A stretch of 64,000 bases of DNA from assembly GCA_011009095.1 (NCBI GenBank), contig VTPC01004488.1, positions 1 to 64,000 on the forward strand, written 5' to 3'. The DNA comes from Ignelater luminosus. Taxonomy: Eukaryota; Arthropoda; Insecta; Coleoptera; Elateridae. Positions 25,201 through 34,500 of the stretch are shown here, piece by piece (the stretch's first letter is position 1; each line of letters starts with the position of its first letter). Under the pieces are notes generated by a model. The model worked only from the letters and a program-made list of their open reading frames with translations, searched no databases and was not told the DNA's origin. A program made the translations under genes and the position numbers.

Positions 25201-25765
25201 TCTACCAAATCAATAAAAATATATTTAATATTATACAATTCAAAAAAAATTGGCCATGCCGTTGTTTTCAACAGTCTTTTATATACAAGTACTTCTTAAT
25301 CGAACAGTGTAATTGTATAAATAAAACTATAAATAACTGCATATATAATTACCTTGCACCAAGTTGAAGTAACAACAAAATAAGCATTTACATTTTCTTC
25401 TCCAAATTGTTCGGCAATATAAAGACCTAAAGAACCATAGTTGTCATATATGTTGCGTTTTGTAGGATCACTTAAGATGGAATGCGCCCTATTGACTTCT
25501 TTAAATTTTTCAGCTGCTTCTGGATTATTTGGATTCTTATCTGGATGATACTTGAGAGCCAATCTTCTATAAGTTTTCTTTATGTCATCCGCCGTTGCTG
25601 TTTTAGGCAAAGCCAAAGTTTCATACAGTGAATCTCCTTGAGTTCTAAAATATAATTTAATAAAAGTAAGACGATTTTAAAAATTCTTGTAACAGTTGTG
25701 TACGAGGTCGGGCTTGGTCGCGTCAGAATTTTCAATACTTACGAAAGCTTCCTTTTTGAATCCAT
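10114..25765 (-). CDS. Cysteine string protein (DnaJC5-type co-chaperone), five coding exons, 3' end missing
   Basis: Coding exons in transcript order are 25765-25743, 25644-25353, 24647-24516, 10713-10648 and 10288-10114. All joins have GT-AG borders and keep frame. The 229 complete codons comprise a short leader (MDSKRKLS), a J domain at about residues 13-80 with HPD at 41-43, the conserved linker that follows it, a cysteine string at residues 111-134 (12 Cys, including two runs of four), and a Pro-rich tail with [10 protein letters not shown] as in other insect Csp proteins. In the family, the cysteines are palmitoylated and anchor the protein to synaptic vesicles, where it works with Hsc70 to keep SNAREs folded and prevent synaptic degeneration. 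Exon 5 ends one base into a codon; the short last exon was not found. Reading on into intron 5 would give an unlikely 51-residue tail with a stop at 9962. Identity is near certain. Confidence 0.95.
10648..10713 (-). CDS. Csp exon 4 (linker)
   Basis: 22 whole codons between TTTGCAG and GTAAGTTT, beginning [10 protein letters not shown]. It is low complexity and poorly conserved, but phase 0 on both sides and strong splice sites support it. It could be skipped in some isoforms without breaking frame. Confidence 0.8.
11063..12812. mobile_element. 1.75-kb foldback transposon with transposase fragment in the loop
   Basis: The ends read CAGGGTGTTTGGTTCACCGC on both strands, flanked by TA. The left arm (about 11063-11886) and right arm (about 11997-12812) are inverted copies over their whole length. 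The loop of about 110 bp encodes [16 protein letters not shown] and FQNDGCSP on the plus strand, the block around the second catalytic Asp of a DD41D-like Tc1/mariner transposase. The right arm continues it as WIGR and a W-x-A-R-S-P-like stretch, broken by stops. It sits in Csp intron 3. A plus-strand frame at 12762-13085 begins in the right arm and is not a gene. Confidence 0.85.
12813..16473. other. Csp intron 3, part: mostly featureless
   Basis: AT-rich intron sequence on the Csp transcript, apart from the transposon relic listed at 15272-15773. One candidate minus-strand exon, 14163-14135, has fair splice signals (AAATAG before, GTGAGC after), but it would introduce a stop after three codons if spliced to exon 3. 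Confidence 0.5.
15272..15773 (-). mobile_element. Internally deleted copy of the DD41D-like transposon
   Basis: The ends resemble those of the element at 32245-34212 (CAGGGTGTCTCG on the left; RC of GCGGGACACCCTA on the right, with TA after it). The subterminal motifs CCTTTGG and ACTCAATAGTAAAGGA are also shared. On the minus strand, 15620-15580 encodes [12 protein letters not shown], the third catalytic Asp block of the same transposase group. Only about 500 bp remain, so it is non-autonomous. Confidence 0.7.
16474..17379. mobile_element. Foldback/MITE copy 1 (CAGTGTGTCCACA family)
   Basis: Ends CAGTGTGTCCACATTTC and its inverse, TA on both sides. Compared with the copy at 55020-56145, it keeps a nearly full left arm, but its right arm lacks an internal block (missing between about 17195 and 17200). 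No transposase is encoded. It lies in Csp intron 3. Confidence 0.85.
18640..18745 (-). repeat. tRNA-derived SINE-like fragment
   Basis: On the minus strand 18690-18680 reads GGTTCGATCCC, an exact B-box match, with the preceding TTGCG typical of a T-arm. An A-box-like stretch (TGGCATCCCA) lies about 35 bp upstream. The 3' part is not tRNA-like. It is most likely the head of a SINE rather than a working tRNA gene. Confidence 0.45.
18855..19010. repeat. About 150-bp imperfect palindrome
   Basis: Two arms containing TTCAAAACRAGTT and GTGCTGCAAT are arranged head to head around a 13-bp loop near 18930-18945. It has the size of a small MITE, but its ends and target duplication are unclear. Confidence 0.6.
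19460..20185. mobile_element. Foldback/MITE copy 2 (CAGTGTGTCCACA family)
   Basis: Starts CAGCGTGTCCACATTTCGAT and ends with the inverse form, TA on both sides. Here the left arm has lost its internal block while the right arm is complete, the opposite deletion to copy 1. Non-coding. It lies in Csp intron 3. Confidence 0.85.
20186..22133. other. Csp intron 3, part; contains a lone transposon end
   Basis: AT-rich. At about 21473-21487, ACAGACACCCTG followed by TA is, on the minus strand, a CAGGGTGTCTGT-type transposon end. Inward of it lies a non-repetitive 270-bp stretch stopping at a run of ten C at about 21222. The partner end was not found. Confidence 0.45.
22134..23734 (+). mobile_element. 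Tc1-type transposon, 1.6 kb, nearly complete
   Basis: Inverted ends CAGTAGTGGACAAAAAAAAC on both sides, flanked by TA. The length of 1,601 bp is typical of Tc1 elements. It carries one plus-strand transposase (22341-23426) with the usual order of helix-turn-helix, DDE core and C-terminal region. It lies in Csp intron 3, antisense to Csp. It is relatively young compared with the other relics here, because its ends match almost perfectly. Confidence 0.92.
22341..23426 (+). pseudogene. Tc1 transposase (DD34E), lightly damaged
   Basis: Starts [20 protein letters not shown] helix-turn-helix segment ([15 protein letters not shown]) is followed by a frameshift and stop near 22455. The frame resumes as [15 protein letters not shown]. 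Catalytic residues are visible: first Asp in VFSDESKF (about 22790), second in QDDSAPCHR (about 23065), Glu in [11 protein letters not shown] (about 23220). Stops occur at about 22733 and 22753, and more near 22957-23000. A 68-bp insertion at 23092-23159 has exact GT-AG ends; removing it joins RVKK to VQDFLKK in frame. The family cuts and pastes DNA at TA sites. This copy cannot make a full protein. Confidence 0.88.
23735..24515. other. Csp intron 3, 5' part
   Basis: AT-rich intron sequence between the Tc1 element and Csp exon 3. No other feature seen. Confidence 0.6.
24516..24647 (-). CDS. Csp exon 3 (cysteine string)
   Basis: Acceptor TTATAG, donor GTAAGT; 44 whole codons. Encodes the hydrophobic stretch and the cysteine string ([18 protein letters not shown]), then [15 protein letters not shown]. 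Cysteine numbers are within the usual range for insect Csp. Confidence 0.95.
24648..25352 (-). other. Csp intron 2
   Basis: About 705 bp, AT-rich, GTAATT...TTATAG. Nothing else recognised. The run-on of exon 2 into this intron to 25296 is not a separate gene. Confidence 0.8.
25353..25644 (-). CDS. Csp exon 2 (J domain)
   Basis: Acceptor TTTTAG, donor GTAATT. Encodes the whole J domain, including YHPDKN, and the following [17 protein letters not shown] linker, ending at Lys105 in phase 0. Confidence 0.95.
25743..25765 (-). CDS. Csp exon 1 (start codon)
   Basis: Encodes MDSKRKL plus two bases of the next codon. The ATG is at 25765-25763. The donor is GTAAGTATTG directly after the exon. Joined to exon 2 it gives [16 protein letters not shown], matching the conserved Csp start. 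Confidence 0.9.
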
Positions 25766-26750
25766 TTTGTTCACTTGTAAAACACATACGTTTACTAAAA
25801 TTTCCAAATATAGTTAAGCAGTGCACAAATCATCAACAATTTCCCAACATATTTAACTAAAAACTACTAATTTGACAACAGACAACTATTAACCATTATT
25901 AACTTCCAGCTGATTCAGTCAATATTCCCTCCATTACCAACTTTATCGTTAAATAAATTTTAACGGTTTACCGCGTACTTTAAAATTATAAGATGGTGTA
26001 CGATAAATCGATAAAAGTCCGCTCGTTCCAAATACATAAATTATTTTGTCCTTACGAAAACCAAATTATAAAGTTAATAAGAGATTCAAAAAGTATTAAT
26101 ATTTGTAGTATTATAATTAAATTTAATATCATCAATTCATCATGTTTAAAGAGCACGCTACATTTTTTACAGATACAGGGCTTGAAACAAAAAAGTATCA
26201 CCTTTATCCACTTTATCTATCTTGATTAAGCTTTCTATGAGTACGTATTCTACTAATAAGTTCTCAAGATTATTTTGAGAAAAGTACTGATACTGAGTTA
26301 CTGACCCAATTAAAGCCCTAAAGCACAAAACGTCAGAAATATACGTAATTAAAATTTTACGGAACGTGAAATTATATAGGTTCGTTATGCCAAAAGAGTA
26401 TAAAATCAATTATTTAATTTGATTTTTGAGAAAATAATGATTAATTGAGGTCCCCTAATCAAAATTCAAAAATAACAAACAAAAATCATTCTTTAATACT
26501 CCCTACATATACTATAATCAGTAAGCTTTGAGTAGCTATGCATTAAAAAAAACTAGTCCTAATCATAAATTGTTATAATAATCGTTTCCATGAAAATTTC
26601 TAAACCAACATTCACAACATAATTATCCAGCCCTGATGATGGTGACAAACATAATCAGTAATCACCAAAACACCAGGAGATAAAGAATTATCGTATCAAG
26701 TAAACCTGTTCAAACTTCTCATTATAGTTTTTATATTTCGTAGTTTCGTA
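25766..26750. other. Csp upstream region
   Basis: Contains the Csp 5' leader and presumably its promoter. No TATA box or initiator could be assigned with confidence. The short frames at 25993-26229 and 26167-26409 are on opposite strands, overlap, and look like chance. Confidence 0.4.
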
Positions 26751-27037
26751 GAGAATCATGTTAACTTGGAAAACGCATATAAGTCAACGCGAAAAAAATG
26801 TTTTTGTATATCTGTCAAATTCTGTCTGCTTCTCAAACACTAATTCATATTCAGTTACAGCAGCTACAAAATTACCAACACAAAATGCATTTCAGCATAT
26901 TCATTTTTCCTTTTTAATTAAATGAGTTGTAAGACTTTTAATTAATGTTACTGTTTGAGAAGTACGTATACAAAATTTGACAGATATAATTTGGTTTTTT
27001 TTTATTGATTTTTGTTTCCCAAGTGAACACGATTCTT
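26751..27037. mobile_element. 287-bp MITE, TA target site
   Basis: The ends GAGAATCATGTTAACTTGG and, inverted, AAGAATCGTGTTCACTTGG are flanked by TA. Inverted similarity continues inward through ATATCTGTCAAATT and CTTCTCAAACA. Non-coding. Confidence 0.75.
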
Positions 27038-29149
27038 TATAAAAATAAATTAATTAATCGACAACTCAAAAAGTATAAAATAGTATGTTATGGAACATGA
27101 TACGTTAGTTGAGTATAATAGCTTAAGAATGTTAGAATTAACAAACTTTGTAAATATTGTATATAATGGGGAATTTATATGTAAAAATAAATAATATGTA
27201 TGTACCTAGTAATAAAACTCTTTTTAAAAAATCTGTACTGTAATACTGATTTATGGTTTTGCTTTTGAACTGACAAGTTGCATTTATTCCAACAGTTTAG
27301 TTTTTGTTAAATCAAGCAGTACTGGAACTTTTATTTTGCCACCTTCATTACAAAATAACAAAATCACTGGTAATTTTCAAAATGATAACCTCTGAATTGC
27401 TCCCAAGTACAATTAGCTGTAAAATATAATAAAACATTCTCAAGGCCCAGTTTTTTATGACCAATAACCTCAGATTGTCAAAATTGCCAATCTACGTTTC
27501 AGTTTCATAGAACCATTATCAAGTTTATTTTTTCTTTATGGACACCATATTAGAGAATATTTTACACTGCTTCAATGATAGACACTTCATGACTAACTTG
27601 ATTTAGAGAAAATACAAAATAAGATCAGTTACTGCTTATAGTAAATATGTAGGCCATGTTTTTCATTTTTTTGAAATAAATTCAGTTATAGGCATGTTTC
27701 ATGTTTCATCCAAATATTTTAATTTAAATGAGTTTTCTGCATTGAATCAGTATTGATACTTACCACTCTCATGGATTACCACCTATTATTTACTGAAATA
27801 ATGATTTAGGATCATCTGCCTTTAAACAGTGAGAAATAAAAACACAGCTACAATTATTTAAAATGAAACACTTGCTTATAACACTCTTATGACATACGAC
27901 TAATTTCTATTCTAAACTGCATACAAGTGGTTAGCTAGTGAAGTTATGTATAATATTGCACATGAAGAATATAGACCACTTTAACTTTCTTGCATACAAT
28001 TTGCATGTGCAATCACTTATATGTAATTTACAATAGAAATTAGTCTCATAGTATCATAAACAGTTCCTTTGGCTAGAATCTGCTATGATTACATTCTAAG
28101 CATTTCTTAACAATATTTGTTTCATTTTCAATGATTGCAACTAAACATAAGATAACTCTTCATTATAACATTTTAAAAAAGGATACATTATGGAATTTAC
28201 AATAACACAGCAATAGACATTATATGGTGGAAATAAATTTCTTTAACATTATTCAAGAATGTTTAATCCTTAGGATAAAGTTCAATTTTTGAATATAGAT
28301 CCGTTTAGGATTGAGTGCTTTAGTGTACAGTTCTAGTTAAGAAATTACCGTTGTCCGTAGTAAAAGTAAGGGACTCTGCACATTGCATCATGGTCGTCCA
28401 GAAAGTGAATTATTTGAAATATGTTTTATTAGTAATGTAGCATTATTACAAGAGTTATTGTCTTTTCCGAACGTTTATCATTCCTTTTTTAATGTGTATG
28501 ACACAGAACCATAAGTTAGAAAAGTAGATTTTAGAGAAATTAAATATTTTTATGTTAAAGGATTTGAACCGTGGTGGATTAACACTTGGCAGGCAGGTAG
28601 CCATTTTATAATACTTTTACCTACATTGTTTATCTTTCTAAACATAAATGAATAGAAAAAGGATGCATACAGCAACACAACTAACGAGTATACACTTATG
28701 AATGGCATAATATAGAAAGCATGGGCTAAAGGGAAATAGAAGATTTAAAGTTCTGGTGGACTTGTGCAGTCAGGATAATCTGAAACGGGTTTAAATTCAA
28801 AAATCGAACTATACTAACATTTTTTGTTCTGCCAGTTATGGCCCTTTTAGGACCCCCATCAAATCTTCACATTTCATGCAAATTTATTGACTGAAACTTT
28901 GATTACGTAGATAATCAACAGGGATTGGTGAATTATTGTTTACTAACAGCCCATTACATCAGCGGAAGTTGATGCAGTAGGTAGTGGTGTAATTACTACT
29001 TAGGGCCTCTAACACAACTATCTCAGGCTGCAAATCAGCCATCTTGAGCTTCAGAACCAGCCCCATCATTGGTCAAACTACCCATGGAAACTCTTAGGGA
29101 TTCCTAACTGGACATAGGGGAGGGAGTTCTCCTTGGGATTCCATCTGGA
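27038..29149. other. Intergenic stretch between Csp and the zinc-finger gene
   Basis: AT-rich. Apart from a hairpin repeat at 27870-28070, no feature is recognised. No convincing coding frame. Confidence 0.5.
27870..28070. repeat. Imperfect palindrome, MITE-like
   Basis: The arms share GACTAATTTCTATT, a TACA-rich stretch and TTGCACATG in inverted order around about 28000. Overall size is near 180-200 bp. The ends are too degraded to define a target site. Confidence 0.55.
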
Positions 29150-29340
29150 TACAGCAACCTGTCTCGGAGCTTCTAAATAAATCAAATGGGGTTCTCCCGA
29201 ATTTCTAATCAAACATGGGGACCCACTTGCAATTCTAGCATGGGACATCCCACTGAGCCCCTGATCGAATACCAAACACAGGGACCCTCTCGTGATCCTA
29301 ACATGGGGGATCCCCCTAAACTCCTGACAAACAGTGCCCT
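29060..29340. repeat. GC-rich degenerate minisatellite
   Basis: Five or more variants of a 25-35-bp unit that begins ATGGGG or CAGGGA, runs through CCC, and ends CTAAY or CTGAY. The GC content is much higher than the flanks. The frames here on both strands (29078-29275 and 29186-29500) reflect the repeat composition, not genes. Confidence 0.6.
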
Positions 29341-30531
29341 AAGGGTTAATGTTTTTTTCAATATGAAGATATACGTTCAACTAAATTTGTTTTCACAAAA
29401 AAAATCCAACATCACGTTCCTTATTATAAAAATAAATCAACAAGTAATTCACAGTGCTTTTGATAAAACTCACCTCAGGTGCTTTATCTATTGTGCTTAA
29501 GAGTAGATGTAAATATTTAAAGATAATTAAATTGCAAATGAATACATCTTTCTTTTGTCATAAAATATAAATGAATAACACCGCAGAATAAAGACTCCAA
29601 GCATAAATTGCATCTTATACTGAAGAGTTTCATTATTTTTCAGTTTAAATAATTGTGAGATTGTAATTTTTTTTTGTTTAAAGTACTTTTCACCAAGACA
29701 TTCTCTTAGCAAGTACTGCAGGTAAAATAATTTTTTTCTAGAATTTTCATTTGTTTGATTTAAAAGGCAAAGCATAAATTCAACTAATGATCCTAGGAAT
29801 CAATTACAGTAGCATCTAACAGTTCTTAGAATATACAGTTGTCTCATATAACTTGACATCTGTTAGAATGCCGATATTTGTTGTCAATTAGTAAATAAAA
29901 TTAATAATATCAAATATTTAATTCATAACCATCTTAAATAGTAATGTACTGTAATTTGGTAATAGCACTTGGGCATTCTTAGCTATGAGGCAACTGTGTA
30001 CTCTAAGGATCGTGGGTAACATTTATATTGTACCTCTATAATAGTGTTACAGCTGCTCAAGGGAATGCTTCAATACTACTTTCTCGTTATTAAATAAAAA
30101 ATGTTTTAAAAGTATCTTGTTAAGATTTATTCATATGAACACATTAGTGTATACAGTCGACAGCTTTTTGTTTACAGAAATTTTTCATCTATTTGTATTC
30201 TCAGAAGATTCTAACTTTTCTAATGATCACAATAAATTTATAACCACTTTTTATATCCTGTTTTCTCAAAATTTATGCTACTGCCTTTCTTAATTGCTGT
30301 ACGTATAAATTTAAAATACATACTAGATTGAATGATATTTATTTCTTCAATGAAAAAAAAAAAGGAAAACTTATAATTATACAAGTATTTATTGTAATTG
30401 ATTTCACATATTTGCAATTATACTATTAGATGTACGAAGCGTTACAGGCAATTAATATATTAATGTATATACAGCCTGTACGAGTAATATGAAATTACTA
30501 TTGAGTAATATGTATCTATCGCGCGATTCAC
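29341..30531. other. Intergenic stretch downstream of the zinc-finger gene
   Basis: AT-rich with no gene seen. Confidence 0.5.
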
Positions 30532-30537
30532 TTTATT
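30532..30537 (-). terminator. Candidate polyadenylation signal of the zinc-finger gene
   Basis: AATAAA on the minus strand, about 265 bases downstream of the stop codon. Another AATAAA lies at 30388-30393. Which is used cannot be told from the sequence. Confidence 0.5.
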
Positions 30538-30799
30538 AAAAAAAATTATAAAATGTCTTGTTCAAACCCAGTTCCATAGCTGCGTTATATAAACAATGCT
30601 TTAATTATAATTCTCTTAAATAGAGAATATGTACGTCATTATTTCCCTGTTCAAACAAGGCATTAAAAATAAAAATTATGCTCTACATAAGCTTCTGCAC
30701 GATAACAATTAACACAAAACATAAAATTAAAAATCAAAGAAATAATCGAAACAAAAGAGCAAGAGTTTCAGTTGCTCCAATTTTGTTTCTCATGCAGTT

Positions 30800-31539
30800 T
30801 TAGGACAGCTGCACTTGCAATTCTGATATATCGGTTGTCATATCATCAGACATATCTGCAGGAGGATTGGGATCTTCATATTTAGTCTCTTCAAATTTTG
30901 TGTCTTCATATTTTGGTTCTGTTAATTCTTCCACTACAGATTCCGTAGATTCTTCATTACCACCAGTTGCAGTAGCAGTTACATTTCCTCCCATACTATT
31001 TTCAACTGTTGTTGTAACATCAGTTTGCTGCTGTTGTGGGGGAGGATTTGGTTTGGTTCTACCATACTTCTCATGAATGTTACGATGGCGTTTAAGAGCA
31101 AACCTATCTGAAAATCCAACACTACAAATGTCACATTTAAATGGTTTTTCTCCAGAATGCACTTTGGCATGATTTTTGAGATGAGTTGCTTGATTAAAGC
31201 ATGAACCACATATGTCACATCGGTATGGTTTTTCTCCAGTATGTATACGACGATGATTCCATAATGTAGAATGACGTGCAAAAGACTTATCACATACTTC
31301 GCATACGTATGGCCGCTCACCAGAGTGAATACGCTCATGGTTTTTAAGATGTGGAGATTGCGAGAATTGCATACCACAAACATTGCATCGATATGGCTTC
31401 TCTCCCGTGTGTATGCGAGAGTGGTTTTTTAAATATGCTGCTTTAGCAAATGCTAAACCACAAATATTGCATTTGAAGTTCTTTTCTCCTGTATGCAATC
31501 GTTTATGAGACCAGAGAGAAGAATAACGACTGAATGAAC
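30800..31539 (-). CDS. Zinc-finger gene coding exon 3 (finger array and tail)
   Basis: Acceptor TTTTATTTCAG, stop TAA at 30802-30800. Completes finger one and encodes five more C2H2 fingers with HTGEKPY or HSGEKPF linkers, followed by a Q, T and E rich tail ending SELQVQLS. Confidence 0.95.
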
Positions 31540-34500
31540 CTGAAATAAAAGATTATGTTTTAATAAGTATTTCAATAATAAACATGATACTTAAAGAAAG
31601 TAAGATTAGAGAAATATTAATAATAAATAGAGCTAACAAATCAATTAAACTGTAATTTTTTGAATATCTTTAAAAAGATATTATTAATAATGTTCTGATT
31701 CAAATCAGTTCTCAATCTTTTCAAGTTTCTGTATATTATACCCATATGAGAAAATCAAGTGCAATACTCATTAAAGTTTCACTAAATCTTAGTAGTGCTG
31801 TTAACCTATTGTTTATAATAGTATAGTAATGCCACAAATATTTAATTAAACAAGTACAGCCCCAAGTGTTTAGATAATTTCACTTGTTATGTACTTAAAT
31901 AGATTATCATACTAGTGATAATATTTATTTCGATATGCAACACATTAAGGGTAATGAATTTTTAATAATTGAAACTTTTGACGAATATACATAAAACAAA
32001 AATACATATTTGTGTTGTTATTAATTTAAATTCATCATTTTCATCTCGCTCATAACAAGTTAGTTCCTTTTAATTAATTAGATGAAGTGCTTCTATCTCA
32101 AAAAAATGTGAAAGCCTGAAATCAAAAAGAAATATTTTTCTTGGTCTGGGAAGGAATTCTTAGTTATATAACCTAGTAATCAATGCCCAGATTGAAGAAA
32201 AAATGAAGATATTCATTAATAACTAAAAAATCTAAATATTTATACAAGGTGTCCCACAACTAGACTGACATAGTATAAAGGTGTGTTCCTTTGGTAGTTT
32301 GAAGTCGAAAATACCTAATACATATTATACGTCCGAAACTCAGTAGTAAAGGAGTTATAGGCGATAGCCTACTTCCTGCAATTAATGCAGAATTGCATTA
32401 TTTTTGCCACTTTAACACTTGCTAATGGCTACATTTTCAAATCAAGAATATGTCGACATTAATTTTATTTATGGATACTGTGATGGAAATGCAAGACCAG
32501 CAGTAGAGGATTATCAGTGGAGGTTTTCAGAACAAAGAATACCTTGTCGAAGTGTGTTCAGCAATGTGCATCAACAGTTGATGAAAGCAGGTACCTTTTT
32601 TTCAAGGCTACTGCAGAACGTTCCATATAGTAAAGACTTGTTGAAAAGGTAGTTGTTCTTAATATGATTAAAACCAGCCCCTCTACTAGCACACGAAGAA
32701 TATCAAATGGTGTTGGGGTTACTCGAATGAAAGGGTAGAGCGCATTATACAATTTTGGTTTGTACCCATATCATATCCAATTTGTCCAAGCTTTACAGTC
32801 TACAGACTATGCAGCGCATGTGCAATTTTGTCATTGGCTGATTGCACACCGGCAGCTTCATTGACAATTTCTGTTTACGGATGAATCCACCTTTACTAAA
32901 GATGGAATTACAAATACCCGAAATTCCATGAGAATCCTTTGGAAACCACGGAAACATATTTTAGCCATTCTTATTTCAAGAATGCTTAACATCTGAGTAT
33001 TATCTAAATTTGTTACAAAACTATTTACCAGAATGATTGGAAGAAGTTCCTCTTCAGAACAGAGTAAACATGTGGTTGCAGCAGGATAGCACACCTCATT
33101 TTGATAGAAAGTAGAGATGTGTCAATCGTGAATGATTCGGTCATTTCAATTCAATCACTTCTCAGTATTGAACGACCGAATCTCACTCGTACTTGACTGA
33201 TCAATCGCGAACGTCATAACATAACGTTCAGCGGAGGAACCGATTGCAATGAAATGAATGAATTCAATGAATACATTCAAAGACCGAGATGCTGGTAGGT
33301 ACTTATCGTACCTATCGTACCGAATTAAATGGAATTAACGAGTTTCGCTGATCTGCATTTAGTGACTGCATTATTGCAATATCTGTGCTACTGGTTAGAT
33401 TAGGTGACTGATGTTCTGTTATTGAGTTATATTATTCTGTATTATATATAATAAAAGAAATATAATTTTTGAATGCCAGATGGTGTTAAAAACAAAAACG
33501 CTTATAACGTTATCGGCAGTTAGCATTGACCACGGTACACGGTATAGCATATACCGCAAAAATGCAGCAGAAGTTTTATATCAATCGATCGTAAGTTCGG
33601 TATTTGGTTCGGTAGATCGATCTCGACGTTCGACGTCATTGTGATTGTATTAACACACTGTAAACGAATGGGAAAAGTAAACGATTGATGATTGATTGAA
33701 ATGATTCGGTCACTTTTGGAACCAATCACTGATTGATACGATCGTTATAAATTGAACGAATTACTCATCTCTAGTAGAAAGGTAACAACATATCTAAACA
33801 ATAACTTTGCTAAATGTTGGATTCGAAGAGGGGATCCAGTTCCCTGATCACCGAAGTCACCAAACTCAATGCCTCTGGATTATTGTCTTTGGGGACACAT
33901 GAAGAGTTAAGTTTATGCCAAAAAATCTCACACTCTTCAAAGAGCTATTTCTTCAATTATAAGAGCTAGAACGTGTATTCAGGTCAGGGGAAGACATTTT
34001 GAACAATTAATGTAATTAACTTTGTGTTAAACATATTTTTTATTAATAAAACACAATGTTATGCTAAATTGTTGCACATCTTCTTTTAAATTTAATATTG
34101 TCCATAACTCCTTTAATATTGAGTTTTGAACATTATATGTATTAAGTATTTTTGACTTGAAATTACCTAAGCACACCTTTAAGCTATGCCAGTCAAGTTG
34201 CGGGACACCCTGTATAACATCTTATACATACATAATATGTAGATTAACTATTAATGAGCTAATTATAAACTTAATTATTTGGAAATTGCTCTTAATAAGT
34301 AGCACATTACAAACTCAAGTTTGCTTTATTTACTTTTAGTTAATAATAACCTTTTTTATTAGATATCTTAAAAAATTGAAAATATAACTAGCTACTTTTA
34401 AAGATATATTTTACATTGGATAATTTTATTGGTTTATTCCAAATTTTAAAAATCAAAAATAAAGAATTACTTAATTAAATAAAAAGATAAGGCATGCTGT

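Larger units (their letters stand above)
32245..34212 (+). mobile_element. DD41D-like Tc1/mariner transposon, interrupted
   Basis: Inverted ends CAAGGTGTCCCACAACT and CAGGGTGTCCCGCAACT with TA on both sides. The subterminal AGTAAAGGAGTTAT is repeated inversely. A damaged plus-strand transposase fills the middle, and a second transposon (33112-33773) is inserted within it. The element lies in the intron between zinc-finger exons 2 and 3, antisense to that gene. Confidence 0.88.

Noticed and set aside
29078-29500. Frames across the GC-rich minisatellite as secreted or repeat proteins
   Set aside because: They exist on both strands over the same repeat and reflect its composition.
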